A DNA stretch of 64,000 nt from positions 62,001-126,000 of the forward strand of contig JAMXBD010002791.1 of NCBI GenBank assembly GCA_024138025.1, in the 5' to 3' direction. Below are positions 10,963-22,855 of this stretch, one piece after another. The notes under the pieces were generated by a model. The model had not been told where the DNA came from and ran no database searches. It saw only the letters and a program-made list of their open reading frames with translations. Position numbers and translations under genes: made by a program. Source of the stretch: Combretum micranthum (lineage: Eukaryota > Streptophyta > Magnoliopsida > Myrtales > Combretaceae). Numbering within the stretch: position 1 is the stretch's first letter; every line of letters begins with the position of its first letter.

Positions 10963-13459
10963 CTGCAGAATGCCAGAGCCACCTATAAGTTTAAAGATCT
11001 GGTAGATGCAAATGTCATAGAAACAACAGGAATAGAACCACAAATCCACAAGATGACATCACGATATATCCCCTAATATGGAATCATGGCACTTTGCATG
11101 CCTGCTGAATGCTCATGATGACAATCTTGATAGGATGAAAAGAGCAAGAACTTCCTCACCAACGCCTGTAACAGGAATGGATGCTTGAAAACCTTTTCAC
11201 CTTCCAGACAAGATTTTCCACAAGGACAATTTAAGACAAGACAAGCAATGACTTACACAACATCTACTCCCAAGAAAAAATGAAACTTATCAGGAGGAAA
11301 AGCATTTCTTCAAGATGGGAATAACAAGGAAAATAATGGAGAAGACAGGCATGTGAATGGAGGACCCAGTATAATAACTTCAGGTGACACAACACAACAT
11401 GAGGCACCATAACATTACAAATTGAAGTTGGATGCACGATATGATATAATATTCCCCTATGCTGCACGTATTAGACATGATTGAAAAAGGATCAATGGCT
11501 GAACTGCAATAAATCCCAGAAATTCAAAACTATGATAGCAATGCAATATAAAAAATGGTAATATATTCTCGCAATGCCATATTTATAGAATGAAGTTGTA
11601 TAACCAATTGCAGTAAAGGTCCTTAGTATGAGTACAGCAGAAAAAATTTCATACTCCAAGGACTTATAGAAAGTGCACCAAAATTTTATCCCTAAAATCT
11701 AAGGGAAATGACTGCATCCTTATACCATCTATGTACGGCAATGCAACTCACAATATAGCAGCCATCAATATAAGATATCCTTTATTTCTACCAACCAATC
11801 CTTCTTTATGGATCTAAACGATTAATGTTCAAAACATCCTTAATGAATGATCTCTGTTCCATGCCATCATTCTCCCACCAATGTTCGCCACATTCCTAAG
11901 TCACAAAAACCTGCTTCTGACTGAAAATCAGATGACCTACACTGCAGGCTAATCTTGATTGATGGTTCAGCTAAAATGAAGGTTCATACTAGGGTTGCTG
12001 AGAACAGACAGCCAAATCAGGATATGACCACAGAAAAAAGTCCTTGGTCCTCTCAAGGTTAAATACAGGCCATAATCAATGCAGATACAACCATATAGAA
12101 AAGATTACACAAACCAACAGCACCAATCAACCTCTATCACATGAAATTGAGCTCTATGCCACTTTGCTGAACCTCCTAGCTAGCAGTTTCTCAAAATTTA
12201 CTAGGTCCATCTAATAGTAACCAGGTCATCTGTTTATTCATGCAAGACATGTAGATATATTTGTTCAGAATGAAATTTAGAACACCTTTTCGTATCATTT
12301 AGAGTCATGATGCTGCAAGAGTAATGCCTCCTGCAGTTGCCTCAATGATTATGATCAATGCATGAACCAATGTCGGCAATACTTTAACCATCAGAGAAAT
12401 AATTCTTTTTCCAGAAATTCATCTGAATAGTTTCCCTCTTTCCAACAGAACCATTCCAAGAAAGAAAGGTACAGACATTCCACTTCTATATATTTCTTCT
12501 GATCATGCTGTTATATATCTCATCTTTACCACTCCAAGTTACATATTTTTGCCAACTATAAGTTATATACCTCTTTAGCACTCTGACCAGTGACCTGTCT
12601 CAAATCTATGTATGCTATTTGGCCATGAAGACCTACATCTCCTAATTGTTAATCTGGCAAACAAGGACTTTATGAACCCCCAATGCAAGTGGCTGTATAT
12701 AGTCTGTCCTTATGGGATACATTGGATCTTCATTCTTAACCATAGCTTTCATGAAGCAGTCTCCCCTTCAGCAGAATTCTTTTCAGACTTTTTCTGGCTC
12801 AGTAATTTCTTTCAAATTATTTTAAAAAAAAAAAAAAAAACTGCCAGAAACTAACTATAGTAATATCGCAATGACATCACTCGACCTATCTACAAAGAGT
12901 AAACCCAAGTAGAATTCCAGCTTCAGCAGACATGCCATTAAAAGGAAGATAGTTGATCAAAACTAAAAAGATTGGTCATAATCTGCTAAATCTATCAGCT
13001 CCTCATCTAGATGGATTCTCCATTTGAATCATATTGATTTGCAGCCTGTAGAGGATTCAGGATATTGGTCTGTATATATTGACAAATCATTAGCCCCACA
13101 CATTAGGAATTGTCTCCATAAGCTCTTTAATCATCTCATACAAGAATTGTTTACTTCATCAAGTAGAAGAAACAAACGAGACCACGCATCTGAAGAGAAA
13201 AAAGAATTTAGGCAGAAATGAAACCACAAACCAGTCCACAATCTCCATGACAGTTCCTCTATGCCTTTTTAGAAGTCCATATAAGCATCAACCATGTATC
13301 TCACCCAAACTTACAAAGTTCCTCATTTTTACAATAACACAGATCTCTTTCTTTGCCCATGCATTTCTTTCTCCTTTATCAGGAAAATCTTCAACCTTGG
13401 AACTGAAAGCAGTGAATCACTACACTAGTTATAGTTCTGAAACTAACAGACCACCAAGA

Positions 13460-14116
13460 TAAATGAATAGATCAGAACCAACTTACACAGACCAACTATA
13501 GGCTATAGCCTTAATATCAAAAATTCACAATAAGCCTTGTTCTCGAGTGCCAAGCAAAATTTCCAAGTTCAAGATCTTTCCCTTTAATGTCATATAAAAA
13601 CTTGGATGGACCACAAGCAATTCATCTTTTCATAATCTGTAAATGAACTGTCATTCAGGAGTAGCAAGGGGTACCAACCCTTGAACTTTATAAGATAAAG
13701 GGTTTGAAGGGTGGTATTATACTGCTCTTCAAGACTGCCCTACACATATTAAATGATTGATTACCACCACAAGGCCATCATGAAGAGTGCTTCAGGCAGA
13801 CAACAATAAGGAATATAAATAGATCAGAACAAACTCGCTTAGTGCGATTGATTGAAGAGTAGTCATAATTCCAAAACACACTCATTTTTGAGAGCCAATA
13901 GTAAAGCAAGATATTAAATTCAAGACCTTTTCCTCTAATATCACATGAAAAATTGGATGAACCATGGGCCATTCATCTTGTCTTTATCAATAAACATGTC
14001 CCATCTTCAAACTAAGGATATGAGAGATAAAGGGGTGGTTGTATACTTGTACTTCAACATTGGCCCTCACATACTGAATGATAAATTACCACCACAAGGC
14101 CATCATGTTGAGTACC
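13460..14116. repeat. Tandem duplication in the MBD intron, period about 350 bp
   Basis: Unit 1 (about 13460-13790) and unit 2 (about 13815-14116) share AATAGATCAGAAC near the start, a TTCAAGA(C/T)CTTT...CTAATRTCA-like block, GGATG(G/A)ACCA, and end with the identical TTACCACCACAAGGCCATCA followed by TG. The copies are diverged and contain small indels. No coding function is seen. Confidence 0.75.
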
Positions 14117-15383
14117 TAGTGAAAATAGGCATAACAGAAAGATTTAAAATCATGACCTCTGCCACTTTGACATACCAGATTTTGGTTGCATTACTTGCAT
14201 GAAAGCCTAAACAATCACCAACAATCACAGGTTACTATTTATAAATAAATACTCCAACAAACTTCAATTGGACACAATCAGTAGTTCTAAATTATTTCAA
14301 ACCACTACCATCAAAAAGAACTGAAAGATAATACTTTTAATACTCAAAGTCAAGATGAATTCAATATGTTTTATCAAGATATAACCACCATCATGAACTG
14401 CATAAGAAAAGTAATATAGCGGGTTAACTTGAATACATTAAGCTTGGAGAGCTCACCAAAATCATGCCCCTTCCACTTAATCCATCAAACTTCAAGAGCA
14501 TCAGGGATGGCTGAAAGTAGATTAACCACGGTTGAGCTGAATATTCTAACATTAGTGCAAGACAGTAACTTCTCACCCTCCCTGTTCGACACTAAGCACA
14601 CAAGTACGAAGCACCTTTGAAGCTCACCTTGCAAAATTCAGGTGAAAAGGGAGGAGCAGTCGTAGTAGAACACATATTTACACTCCTCTCCATGTATGAT
14701 AAGTTTCATTGATAGTAAACACTTCTATCTAAGATATGATGAAATCAACCAAACACCTAGAACATGCTCCAACTCTGTTGCCATCTTCATTATCTTTATT
14801 TAGAAAAAGGGAGCATTCAACTCATGGAAGAATATAATTATTCATAGAACTGAATGACAAGATGCAAAGAGTTAAGTTAGCAGGCCATATGTGTATGACG
14901 AAACGAGGACAGGAACATTTTGATGATTATATAATCTTGGATTGCCATGATATCCCCAAAAAAAAATCAATTTTGAATCCCATCTCTTACAGAAAACTTG
15001 CAATTAATTACACCCATTTAAACAGGCCACATGTCTTACAAATTGGACACAGATAAACTAGAACCCTAATCCACAATGCATAGAGATATGATCTGATGGA
15101 ATGGAAAACCAGAGTTAGAACATTGTGGTCACCAATGCCATTGACTTTTCCACCTCCTCAAGGGGGACAAAAAATGATCTAGAGAACAAATTATTCCTTC
15201 ACCCAACCAAGTTATCCATCTCAATTACCAAAAATTATTTTGGGATGAATAAACACAGTTCCTTGTAAACCAACCATCTCAAAACAAAAGGTGTCCCATA
15301 GAATGGAGATATGTACCACCTAAAGGCTGGATAGGTGAGCACATGCAATTGCATGAAGATTAGTGATAGCCCTCTAAATTCTT

Positions 15384-15850
15384 CCAAAATGAAAAGAAAT
15401 CCAAAAAGATTACACCAATCCAACTTCTAACATCTATTTTGCAGAATGCCTTTTAAGGTAGCCAAACTCATGCTCTGTTAATTTCAGTTCTGCACAATAA
15501 GCATTTTTATGTAGCCAAACTCCTGCACTCTTGACGCCGGGTTCCTAAATGAGTAAAATAATAACATGGTAGCAGCATTGAGATTACTCCCCTTTTAAGG
15601 AGAGCTAACGTCTGCTTAGTCTTTTTGGTTTTGCGTCCCAAAATGAAAAGGAACCAAGAAAGATTGCAACAATCCAACTTCTAACCTCTGTTTTTGCATC
15701 AAAAGCTTTTTCAGGTGGTCAAACTCTTGCACTCTTGATGCACGGTTCCCAAATGAGTAAAATAATAGCATGGTAGTGGCATAGCTAAGCATGGCAAGGT
15801 TACCTCCTTTCCAAGGAGAGCTAATGTCTGTTCAGTCTATTGGCCTTACA
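15384..15850. repeat. Tandem duplication in the MBD intron, period about 253 bp
   Basis: Unit 1 (15384-15636) and unit 2 (15637-15850) share CAATCCAACTTCTAACMTCT, CTGCACTCTTGACGC/TTGCACTCTTGATGC, AAATGAGTAAAATAATARCA and AAGGAGAGCTAAYGTCTG. Unit 2 carries a small insertion (GCTAAGCATGGCAAGG). It is a simple local duplication. Confidence 0.8.
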
Positions 15851-16651
15851 TTGTCTAATCCACAAGAATAGCAAGCCATATTTTAGCTGTAAAAATTTGG
15901 TTTAAAGTTTTGTTAATGACTCCTTATGTCATTAAACTTGCACTGGCTCATACTAACACCATCATAATGATATCATTGAAACTGAAAAGCAATCTTTAAA
16001 GCTCCAATGGATATCATCTTGAAGCATCACCTATATGCTCACATCCACAACAAGCATCATCTCATTGAATAATCTTCCACTGATCTTCTTTCCCCACCCC
16101 CCAGCTGCTCATATCTCCTACTCCAATCCAAACATAATAAACGACTAATATTAGATGACTCTAAAATTTGAACCATCAATACATACTGAAGAAGTGCTCC
16201 AAGCTCGCAATTGACAGTCTGTCCAAAGCTACATATTCAACAACAAAGAGGTTGAAGTGATCTTGGAAATTGCCAAGCCTCATCCAATCAACAATATATT
16301 TTACAAAAGGGAGGAAGTTCAATATGGAAAGTTGATCATCCATTTCTTAGCCTAGCCTGGATTCCAACCTAATTATTTTGATCAATATCTTTGCATCCAA
16401 ACTAAGGGTTCATGAACAGCAGAAAAGCATAGTTTGCTCTTAGAAGGATTTTTCCAGAAAAGTAGCATTCAAGGGCACATAAACGAACTGGACAAGAGTA
16501 CTCCAAAGAAATCACCATCTTTGAAGGCAACCACACTGTAACCTCATGATTATCCACAAGGCAATTAATGCTGTTTCAGAATGTTGTAAAATGATCGTAA
16601 GGTTGTCAGGTTTCCAATAGATTAAAAGTACCCCTACAACCACATATCGGT

Positions 16652-17120
16652 ACAAGAAAACTCTTCTGATGCTTTATGCTATGCTATTCTGCATAATAAA
16701 CAAAAAATAATAATAATATATGGACCTGATATCTGAAGCTGAAACTTTTGAGTTGGAATTTTCAAAATTATCATTTAATATAATAGAGAGAAAAAGAGGA
16801 AAATATAAACCAAAATCTCAAGACCATCCAACTGACTAAAAAGCAATAAATGTCACAAAGTTTGATTAATGTTATGACGAGAAAAGTCTTACTTCACTTG
16901 GCCTTATGCGATGCCTTCTGCATAAAATAAATCAAATGGTGATCGGCATCAATAAGAAGTAGATGTGCAGAATAATATGCACCTTCTTTCCACAGCTGAA
17001 ACTTGAGGGTTGAGAATTTCAAAATCACTACTTATCAACAGAGAGAGACAAGGAAAAAATTAAAGAACATCAGGCATAATAAAAAAATATGAAAGCAACA
17101 AATCCTGATTAGACAAGATT
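16652..17120. repeat. Tandem duplication in the MBD intron, period about 220-245 bp
   Basis: Unit 1 (16652-16867) and unit 2 (16872-17120) share an AGAAAA(C/G)TCTT-type start, ATG(C/T)TATTCTGCATAA-like text, CTGAAGCTGAAACTT / CACAGCTGAAACTT, GAGTT/GGGTTG(G/A)GAATTTTCAAAAT and an AGAGAGA(A/C)AA block. It is the third such event in the same intron. Confidence 0.7.
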
Positions 17121-18220
17121 GTTATGACCACAGAGATCTAACTAAAACACCGAATTTCAAATTGCACTTACAGACAATTGTTTGTCTTTCATCCCTCCTA
17201 ACAGCTTCATTTCAAAAAAATGCTTATAAAACATTGATTGTCAAAAAAGAAGTGAATATCAAGGACGATGATTTTTTTCTTTTTTCAAAACAGAAGAAGA
17301 AAACAAAAACCACCGGCATTGCACCAAAGTGGCAATCATGAAACCTTGAGACAATCCGCTCTAAATAAAATTCACATCATAAAATGCCAAAACTTTTCAT
17401 TTGCATTATCATCATTAATGTACATAAAATGCCAAACAACTACATCAGGCACATATCTCGTCAAAACCCCTGAAGTGCAGACGACAACTACATTTCAGTC
17501 TTCCAAGACTTTTCAATCAAAACTTGCCAAAAAATTCAGTTAGTCCTTGGCGTAAAGGAAAAAGTGAAACCAACAGCCATTAAAAATCAATTACCAAAAG
17601 AATTTTTTTCTTTTTTGCGGGGTAGGTGTCGGTGGGGGTTTGTTGGGTTGGGGGGTGTTCTTTTCTTTGAAATTGAAAGTTCTAAAATTCCAGCTTGTTA
17701 AAACAGCACAGTTAAGGTCTGAAAAGTGTCTTTAGAAAAACATGAAGCAGAGTTTACAGAACCAGGGACCCTACACTAAGGACAAGCTTTGATTTTAAAA
17801 TGTCCATTTAATGGTTATTTTAAAAACTGGCCAAAAAGATGTTCTTTTTAAAACATTTTTTGTTAATTTGAAATCACAGACAAAAATAATTAACAATAAC
17901 ATAAATTCGGGTGGAGTTTTCCTAAAATTCTTTCAACCATAAAACACCCAATTACTCGAACCCGACATATTCAGTACAAAAACCCTAGCTTCGCAATCCT
18001 TGTTAAAGTACCAAATCCTGCTATGGCCAAAAAAAAAAAAAAAAAAAATTTAATTACCAAATCCTGCTACAACAATCAATGAAACCCACAATTCATGAAC
18101 CAAAAAGCCAAATTCGCACAATTAAATCACAGTTAAACCTAAAAAACTACTTAAAGGTCACGAATTTCTAGTACGTGCGTGTGCTGGGAAAGAGAGAATG
18201 AGAGATGGGAAAAAAAGGAC

Positions 18221-18289
18221 CTTTTTGGTCCAACCAGGAGGAGCAGGAAGCTCCAAGGACACAACTTCAACTTCATCTGAGCTCGCCAT
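18221..18289 (-). CDS. MBD10/MBD11-like protein, first coding exon
   Basis: The ATG at 18289 opens 23 codons, MASSDEVEVVSLELPAPPGW followed by TKK, ending exactly at a GT donor (18220-18219). ELPAPPGW is the conserved start of the methyl-CpG-binding domain in plant MBD10/11 proteins. The next exon supplies the lysine-rich loop and the rest of the fold. The start is favoured because it is the first ATG after the 5'UTR splice acceptor and has the context AAGAAATGGC. No break is seen in this exon. Confidence 0.85.
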
Positions 18290-18309
18290 TTCTTTGCTCT
18301 TTCACCTTC

Positions 18310-18477
18310 CTGCATCAAAAACGCAGGCACACACTTATGTATACAAAAAGAGATTATTATACCAATAATTTAATCTTCAGACACATAAACCGATAATTCG
18401 AATAGAGAGAGAGAGCAATTAGGGTTTACTTTGTGAGAGAAGAGTTGAAACGAGTAGGTAGGAGTTATGGTTGTTAC
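18310..18477 (-). other. 5'UTR intron of the MBD gene
   Basis: On the minus strand a donor CAGAAAG|GTAAC (18477) and an acceptor GATGCAG|GAAGG (18310) bracket 168 bp of T-rich sequence just upstream of the start codon. Leader introns are common in plant housekeeping and chromatin genes. This is inferred from the sequence, without transcript data. Confidence 0.6.
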
Positions 18478-18549
18478 CTTTCTGGCTCAGGTGTAAAATT
18501 CGTAGAGAGAAGATGATGGTGAGTTTCGATTTTTGATGACCGGGATGGA

Positions 18550-18625
18550 AATGTATATATTTATATAAATTGAAAAAAGAAACCAAGCTCTAGCTCTCTA
18601 GAGAGACAGAGTACATTTATAGATG
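18550..18625 (-). promoter_or_regulatory. Core promoter region of the MBD gene
   Basis: On the minus strand TTTATATAAATATATA (about 18553-18570) is a TATA-box candidate, placing transcription start near 18525. A second CTATAAATG lies at about 18616-18624. CT-rich tracts (18590-18610 and 18780-18805) are typical of plant core promoters. Confidence 0.5.
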
Positions 18626-20600
18626 TTTTTTTTTTTTTTTTTCGGTTGGCCTTTACTATTATTATATTAATATTTGGAATGGGTTAATGTTGTGTAAGAA
18701 AGACACCTGTCAAATTCCGACACAGAAACAACGGTATGGATCAGGTCGGTATGGCTTCATTCTCTCCCCTCCTTCTGCTTCTCGTTCTCTCTCTCTGTCC
18801 CGTTCGGTTGGGCCTGGGCTTAGCTCTGTTTCTGTCGCCATTGATTTTGGACCTCCATTCTAGACCATATGGATTTTGAATAGCGGATCCAACTCAATTA
18901 TTTGAAATTGGAATTTTTTTTTTCAAGTGAGAAATGGTTGTTGATCTCAACATCTTACTATTTTCCTATTTAAATTCTTAACCTAGATTTATTTTTATTT
19001 GAGTCTTCAATATTAATAAAAATTAAAAAATTTAGACATTTTGTATTTTCGTTAAGTTTTTCATTAGTGTAGATCATATGCCCAAGCTTTGATTTTTAGA
19101 CCTTCAACAGTACTAAATAGATGGAAAAAAAATTAAACTTAAACATAAAACGGTCAGAGATATCCTATTGGTGTTCAGATGATTAAAATGAATCGACTTT
19201 AGAGATAAATAATTTTTCTAATGGCATGCTTGGAATTATTTGCACAACGACTATATTAAATAATATATTATGAAAGATCCAGAAAAGGAAGGGAAAAATT
19301 GAAATAATTACAACTGGCAACCATCCATGGCCTCAATATATATATATATATATATATATTGAAAAAACAAAAGATAAATAAATAAATAAAACGAGAAATA
19401 ATGGCTAAAAGACACCTCGGCTTCTTATGAGTAAAGGTGCCATTGCCTTCCATCAACTCATTATCATCAACACCACAATTCATGTCCACTGAAGAAGACG
19501 GATTTGCTTTGGAATGAAATCTTATAAATATATACATATTCTATTTGCTTAAAACTATCTCCCATGTCATCAAATCCAATAGGACGGATCGGAACATGAA
19601 AGGAAAAAAAAAAAAGACATTGGTTGTTGTTTTCAGGTTAAAAAATAATCATTTATCTTAAAAAGCATATTTAATGCAACCCTCCAAAAAGAAGTATACG
19701 TCCCTTACCTTCTTTTGTTTAAGTTTGATTTTTCTCCCTCTATTTAATATTCTTGAATAGCCAATCAATTTCTTTTCTTTTTACCTTTTTTTCTAGGTTT
19801 TCCATATTTTATTATAATATTAATTTAATATAATTAGATAGATGAATAAGAACATGTCACATGCCATATATTAACAAAAAACTTACCAGTGTTAACAAAA
19901 GTCCCAATTTGTCAATTTTTGTAAGTGCTGAGAACTAAAAAAAAAAAAGGTTATTTAAATAGAATAGTAATAAAATGTTGATAACTTAAAAAAAGAAGAA
20001 ATAATTTATCAAGATCAAGAAACCACAACAACAACATTGAAAGGAAATAGGCATAAAACCAATTCAAAGACATGATCAATTGGTGGGTGAAAGAAAGGCG
20101 AGGCTAACCAAAAAGGTAGCCCGTGGAGACTGGTCAAACTTATTAGTAGCCAATCCCTTAGGTTGACTAACTTAAGAGTCTTATGCTTTGGTATCCTAGG
20201 GTTCATTGTATGTGAAATCCACATTTCAAAACTATATCAAGTGCATGGTTGATTTACACTTACAAAAAGGTGGGTATAAAAGTGAAGGTGCTAATGCATG
20301 TTTCCTATGTTGTGGTTTGAATAGACGTTTCATGTGTTTTGTTTTGATATCAACGTTTTGATGTACACACTCCTAAAGTTGGAATGCCAACACTCTCATC
20401 ATTCATGCAACAATTAAAATAACTTTTTAGTAGGTTTTATGTGCTTGTAACAATAAGGGTTACAAGATATGAATGAAACTTTGGAATGTATATTATGCAA
20501 CAAATCAAGGATCAAACCAGTGATTATTTATAAAATTAATATTACATACAATTCATAATTAATAAAAAGGGGTTTGGTTATAAGATGTAAGTATTACTTA
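18626..20600. other. Upstream region of the MBD gene and AT-rich intergenic DNA
   Basis: It contains a T-run at 18627-18641, a GC-richer pyrimidine block at 18760-18840 (probably promoter-proximal), an (AT)n microsatellite at 19335-19360 and AT-rich filler. Short open frames lack domains. No second gene is seen. Confidence 0.4.
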
Positions 20601-20604
20601 AAAT

Positions 20605-21410
20605 CAATATTGTTGAAATTGAACTGGACTGGCCAATTCGGCTGAACCCGACCTTAAAAGCAAGTCAATTCCTACAAGTGAACTATTTTTCAGTTAAATT
20701 GGCCGAACTTGGATGACTTGGTTAGTTTAGCCATGACCCAATTGAACCGAGCGGGTCATTCGAATCAAATGCACCTAAAAAAAATAAGAGTTAAATACGA
20801 AGCACTTCCTCTAAATCATACATATTCCACCGATACCCCTTATTTAAAAAATCCAATAATTATACCACCCCAACACACCACCCCCACCCCCCCAAAAAAA
20901 ATAAATTTGCGGACCCCACTCTTTAGCAAATAACTTAAAAAAAAAAAAAAGACAAAAAGGCAACTATTTTTTCCCCATAACTTGAATTCATTTATAATTT
21001 TTAATTCAACCTAAAAGTTGTAGTGAATTGTAAAAAAAAAAACAAAAAAGAAAAAAGGCTAACTTATATTTTTCTTTTCTGACTTTGATTTACTTATAAT
21101 TTATTTTTATTTATATGTCAATATGTTTTTCGCTTGAATGAATATAACATTCATAAATCTCTTTGTTTTCCCAAACATATGCATTATGATATTGAGCATA
21201 TACTAGCATGTATCTCATTATTTCGATGCCTTTCTATGAGCATAATTGTTTTTGCCATTATTTGTAAAGAACTGTTGTTGTATAATATGTATATCATGTC
21301 ACAAATAATATGAAATGACACTATTTATTGAAAAATTACCCAGCTTTTGGATTAGGTATCTCAAAAATATTTTTTAGGTTAGTTAGAATGTGCTGCTATT
21401 TTTTTTAATG
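20605..21410 (+). mobile_element. Dispersed repeat with transposon-like terminus, copy 1
   Basis: 20605-20790 resembles the terminus at 5275-5460. 20800-21410 is matched in reverse complement by 38836-39400, sharing the 'acc(c)cttattt(a)aaaaaatcca' block, GGACCCCACT...TTAGCAAATAACTT, the AATTCACTACAACTTTTAGG-type block, TTTTCCCAAACATATGCA, and TGTCACAAATAATATGAAAT-GA...TTATTGAAAA(A/T)TTACCCAGCTTTTGG. No transposase is present, so it is probably a non-autonomous element. Confidence 0.5.
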
Positions 21411-21641
21411 TTGTTGATGGTGGTGTGCATACTTGTCCTACAATAGTCGCACAAAAAATTATTTTGATATCTTAGTTGCTAGATTGATATGTCTAGTAGA
21501 GCAACAAGTCATCACTCCTCATACGTCAAAATCTCCTTAAATGTGAACGAGGAACTTTGAATGTTAGTCTTGGGTCAACAATAAGCTTCTTCAACAAAGT
21601 ACAAGCACATTATGATTATTCATTAGCGATCATACAACTTA

Positions 21642-21842
21642 TGTTAGAAGAGAAGGAAGCCTTCAATGGGGATAAATTCTTCAAATGGACCTTATGAAAG
21701 AATACATAAATGAACTTGACATCATCTATAACCCAAAACCTTAAAGAATTAGGTTAATGGGTCTTTCCTCTTATAAACCCTTTCACATAAGTCCCATATT
21801 TTCCATATGGGATTTTTCTAATCTCACACTTATACCTTAACA
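21642..21842 (-). repeat. 201-bp LTR of a miniature LTR element (3' LTR, minus)
   Basis: On the minus strand it starts TGTTAAGGTATAAGTGTGAG and ends TTCTAACA. It is preceded (21843-21857) by the polypurine tract CTTGAGGGGGAGATT, so it is a 3' LTR. It matches the plus-strand LTRs at 22436-22634 and 22642-22841 along its length. Confidence 0.75.
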
Positions 21843-22071
21843 AATCTCCCCCTCAAGTGTGAGTCTCCACAATGGGCTAGGTCATACTCCCCTCAACAAG
21901 ATCATGTCAAATTAACTCAATTAAACTGCTTTTTTTGTGAGTGGTCTGCTCCTCACTTACTCACTATACATGAAGTGTTTTATAAATAAGTCACACCATA
22001 AATCTCTTCTTTCCACATAGAAGGCTAACCATAGGAGATCCTAGCCAAAACCATCAGCTCTTATACCAATT
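21843..22071 (-). mobile_element. Internal region of a miniature LTR element (minus)
   Basis: On the minus strand it starts with a primer-binding site, TGGTATAAGAGCTGATGG (22068-22051, initiator-Met tRNA type with one change), and ends with a polypurine tract. Only about 229 bp lie between, with no coding sequence. This fits a TRIM, or a deletion derivative of the Copia element that uses the same LTR. The plus-strand copy at 22206-22435 is its near mirror. Confidence 0.7.
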
Positions 22072-22205
22072 TATTAGGAGAGGAGAAAGTCTCCAATGGG
22101 GAGAAATTTTTCAAATAGACCTTATGAAGGTTTTAGGTTATAGATCGTATCAAGCCCATTTGTGTATCATAAGGTTCCCATTGAAGGCTTCCTCCTATCC
22201 TAATA
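22072..22205. repeat. Palindromic fusion of two LTR 3' halves
   Basis: This 134-bp block begins TATTAGGAGAGGAGAAAGTC and ends CTTCCTCCTATCCTAATA. Its left part (to about 22130) is the reverse complement of the LTR 3' end and its right part is the same LTR end in plus orientation. A primer-binding site lies immediately outside on each side, facing outward. Two oppositely oriented 5' LTRs have therefore been fused with loss of their starts. Confidence 0.75.
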
Positions 22206-22435
22206 AATTGGTATCAGAACCGATGGTTTGGCTGAGAACTCCCATGGTTGGCCTTCCATATGGAAAAAAAAAAAGTTTTGTGGTGTAACTCGTTTGTGAA
22301 ATATTTCATATATAATGAGTAAGTAGGGAATGGACCACTCACAAAAAGTGGTTTAATTAAGTCAATTTGACAAGCTCTTATTGAAAGGGGGTATATTTTA
22401 GCCCATTGTAGAGACTCGTACTTAAGAGGAAGATT
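22206..22435 (+). mobile_element. Internal region of a miniature LTR element (plus)
   Basis: It starts with the primer-binding site TGGTATCAGAACC (22209-22221) and ends CTTAAGAGGAAGATT directly before the LTR at 22436. It is about 230 bp, non-coding, and in reverse complement matches 21843-22071 (shared GTTGGCCTTC(C/T)ATATGG, GAGTAAGTRRGGA...GGACCACTCACAAAAA, TAGCCCATTGT(A/G)GAGACTC). Confidence 0.7.
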
Positions 22436-22634
22436 TGTTAAGGTGCAAGTGTGAGGTTAGAAAAATTCCACATGAGAAATATGAGACTTATGTGAAGGGT
22501 TTATAAGAGGAAGACTCATTAACCTAATACTTTAAGGTTTTTGGTTATAGATTGTGTCAAGTTCATTTGTGTATTCTTTTATAAGGTTCATTTGAAGAAT
22601 TTCTCTCCATTAAAGGCTTCTCCCTCTCTAAACA
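22436..22634 (+). repeat. 199-bp LTR of the miniature element (3' LTR, plus)
   Basis: It starts TGTTAAGGTGCAAGTGTGAGG and ends CTCTAAACA. A purine tract precedes it. It is followed after seven bases by another LTR of the same family, giving a near-tandem LTR arrangement. Confidence 0.7.
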
Positions 22635-22641
22635 ATTGATT

Positions 22642-22841
22642 TGTTAGGGTGCAAGTGTAAGGTTGGAAAAATCCCATATGGGAAATATGATACTTATGTG
22701 AAGAATCTATAAGAGAGAACACCTATTAACCTAATACCTTAAGGTTTTTGGTTATAGATGGTATGAAGTCCATTAGTGTATTCCTTCATAAGATCCGTTC
22801 AAATAATTTCTTCCCATTGAAGGCTTCTCCCTCTCCTAACA
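22642..22841 (+). repeat. 200-bp LTR, probable 5' LTR of the Copia relic
   Basis: It starts TGTTAGGGTGCAAGTGTAAGG and ends CTCTCCTAACA. CAGTATCAGAGC at 22844-22855 is a slightly changed initiator-Met primer-binding site. Copia protease-like coding sequence begins only about 150 bp further on, so this LTR links the miniature elements to a coding Copia element. Confidence 0.7.
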
Positions 22842-22855
22842 ATCAGTATCAGAGC

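Larger units (their letters stand above)
10963..18220 (-). other. First coding-region intron of the MBD gene (about 7.3 kb)
   Basis: On the minus strand it starts GTCCTT after ...ACCAAAAAG and ends ...TTCTGCAG before TATTTGATC. Joining the two exons yields the continuous GW-TKK / [11 protein letters not shown] context expected in plant MBD10/11 proteins, which supports both splice sites. It contains no strong open frame and no recognisable LTR element, but has three local direct duplications. The size is large for a plant intron. Confidence 0.75.

Noticed and set aside
12612..17543. Additional small genes inside the MBD intron
   Set aside because: The short frames have no domain and differ between the duplicated units, so they are not conserved as coding sequence.
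21642..22841. Cassandra-type TRIM or CRISPR-like direct repeats
   Set aside because: The LTRs contain no recognisable 5S rRNA-like block, and the repeated units are LTRs with primer sites and purine tracts, not a CRISPR array.
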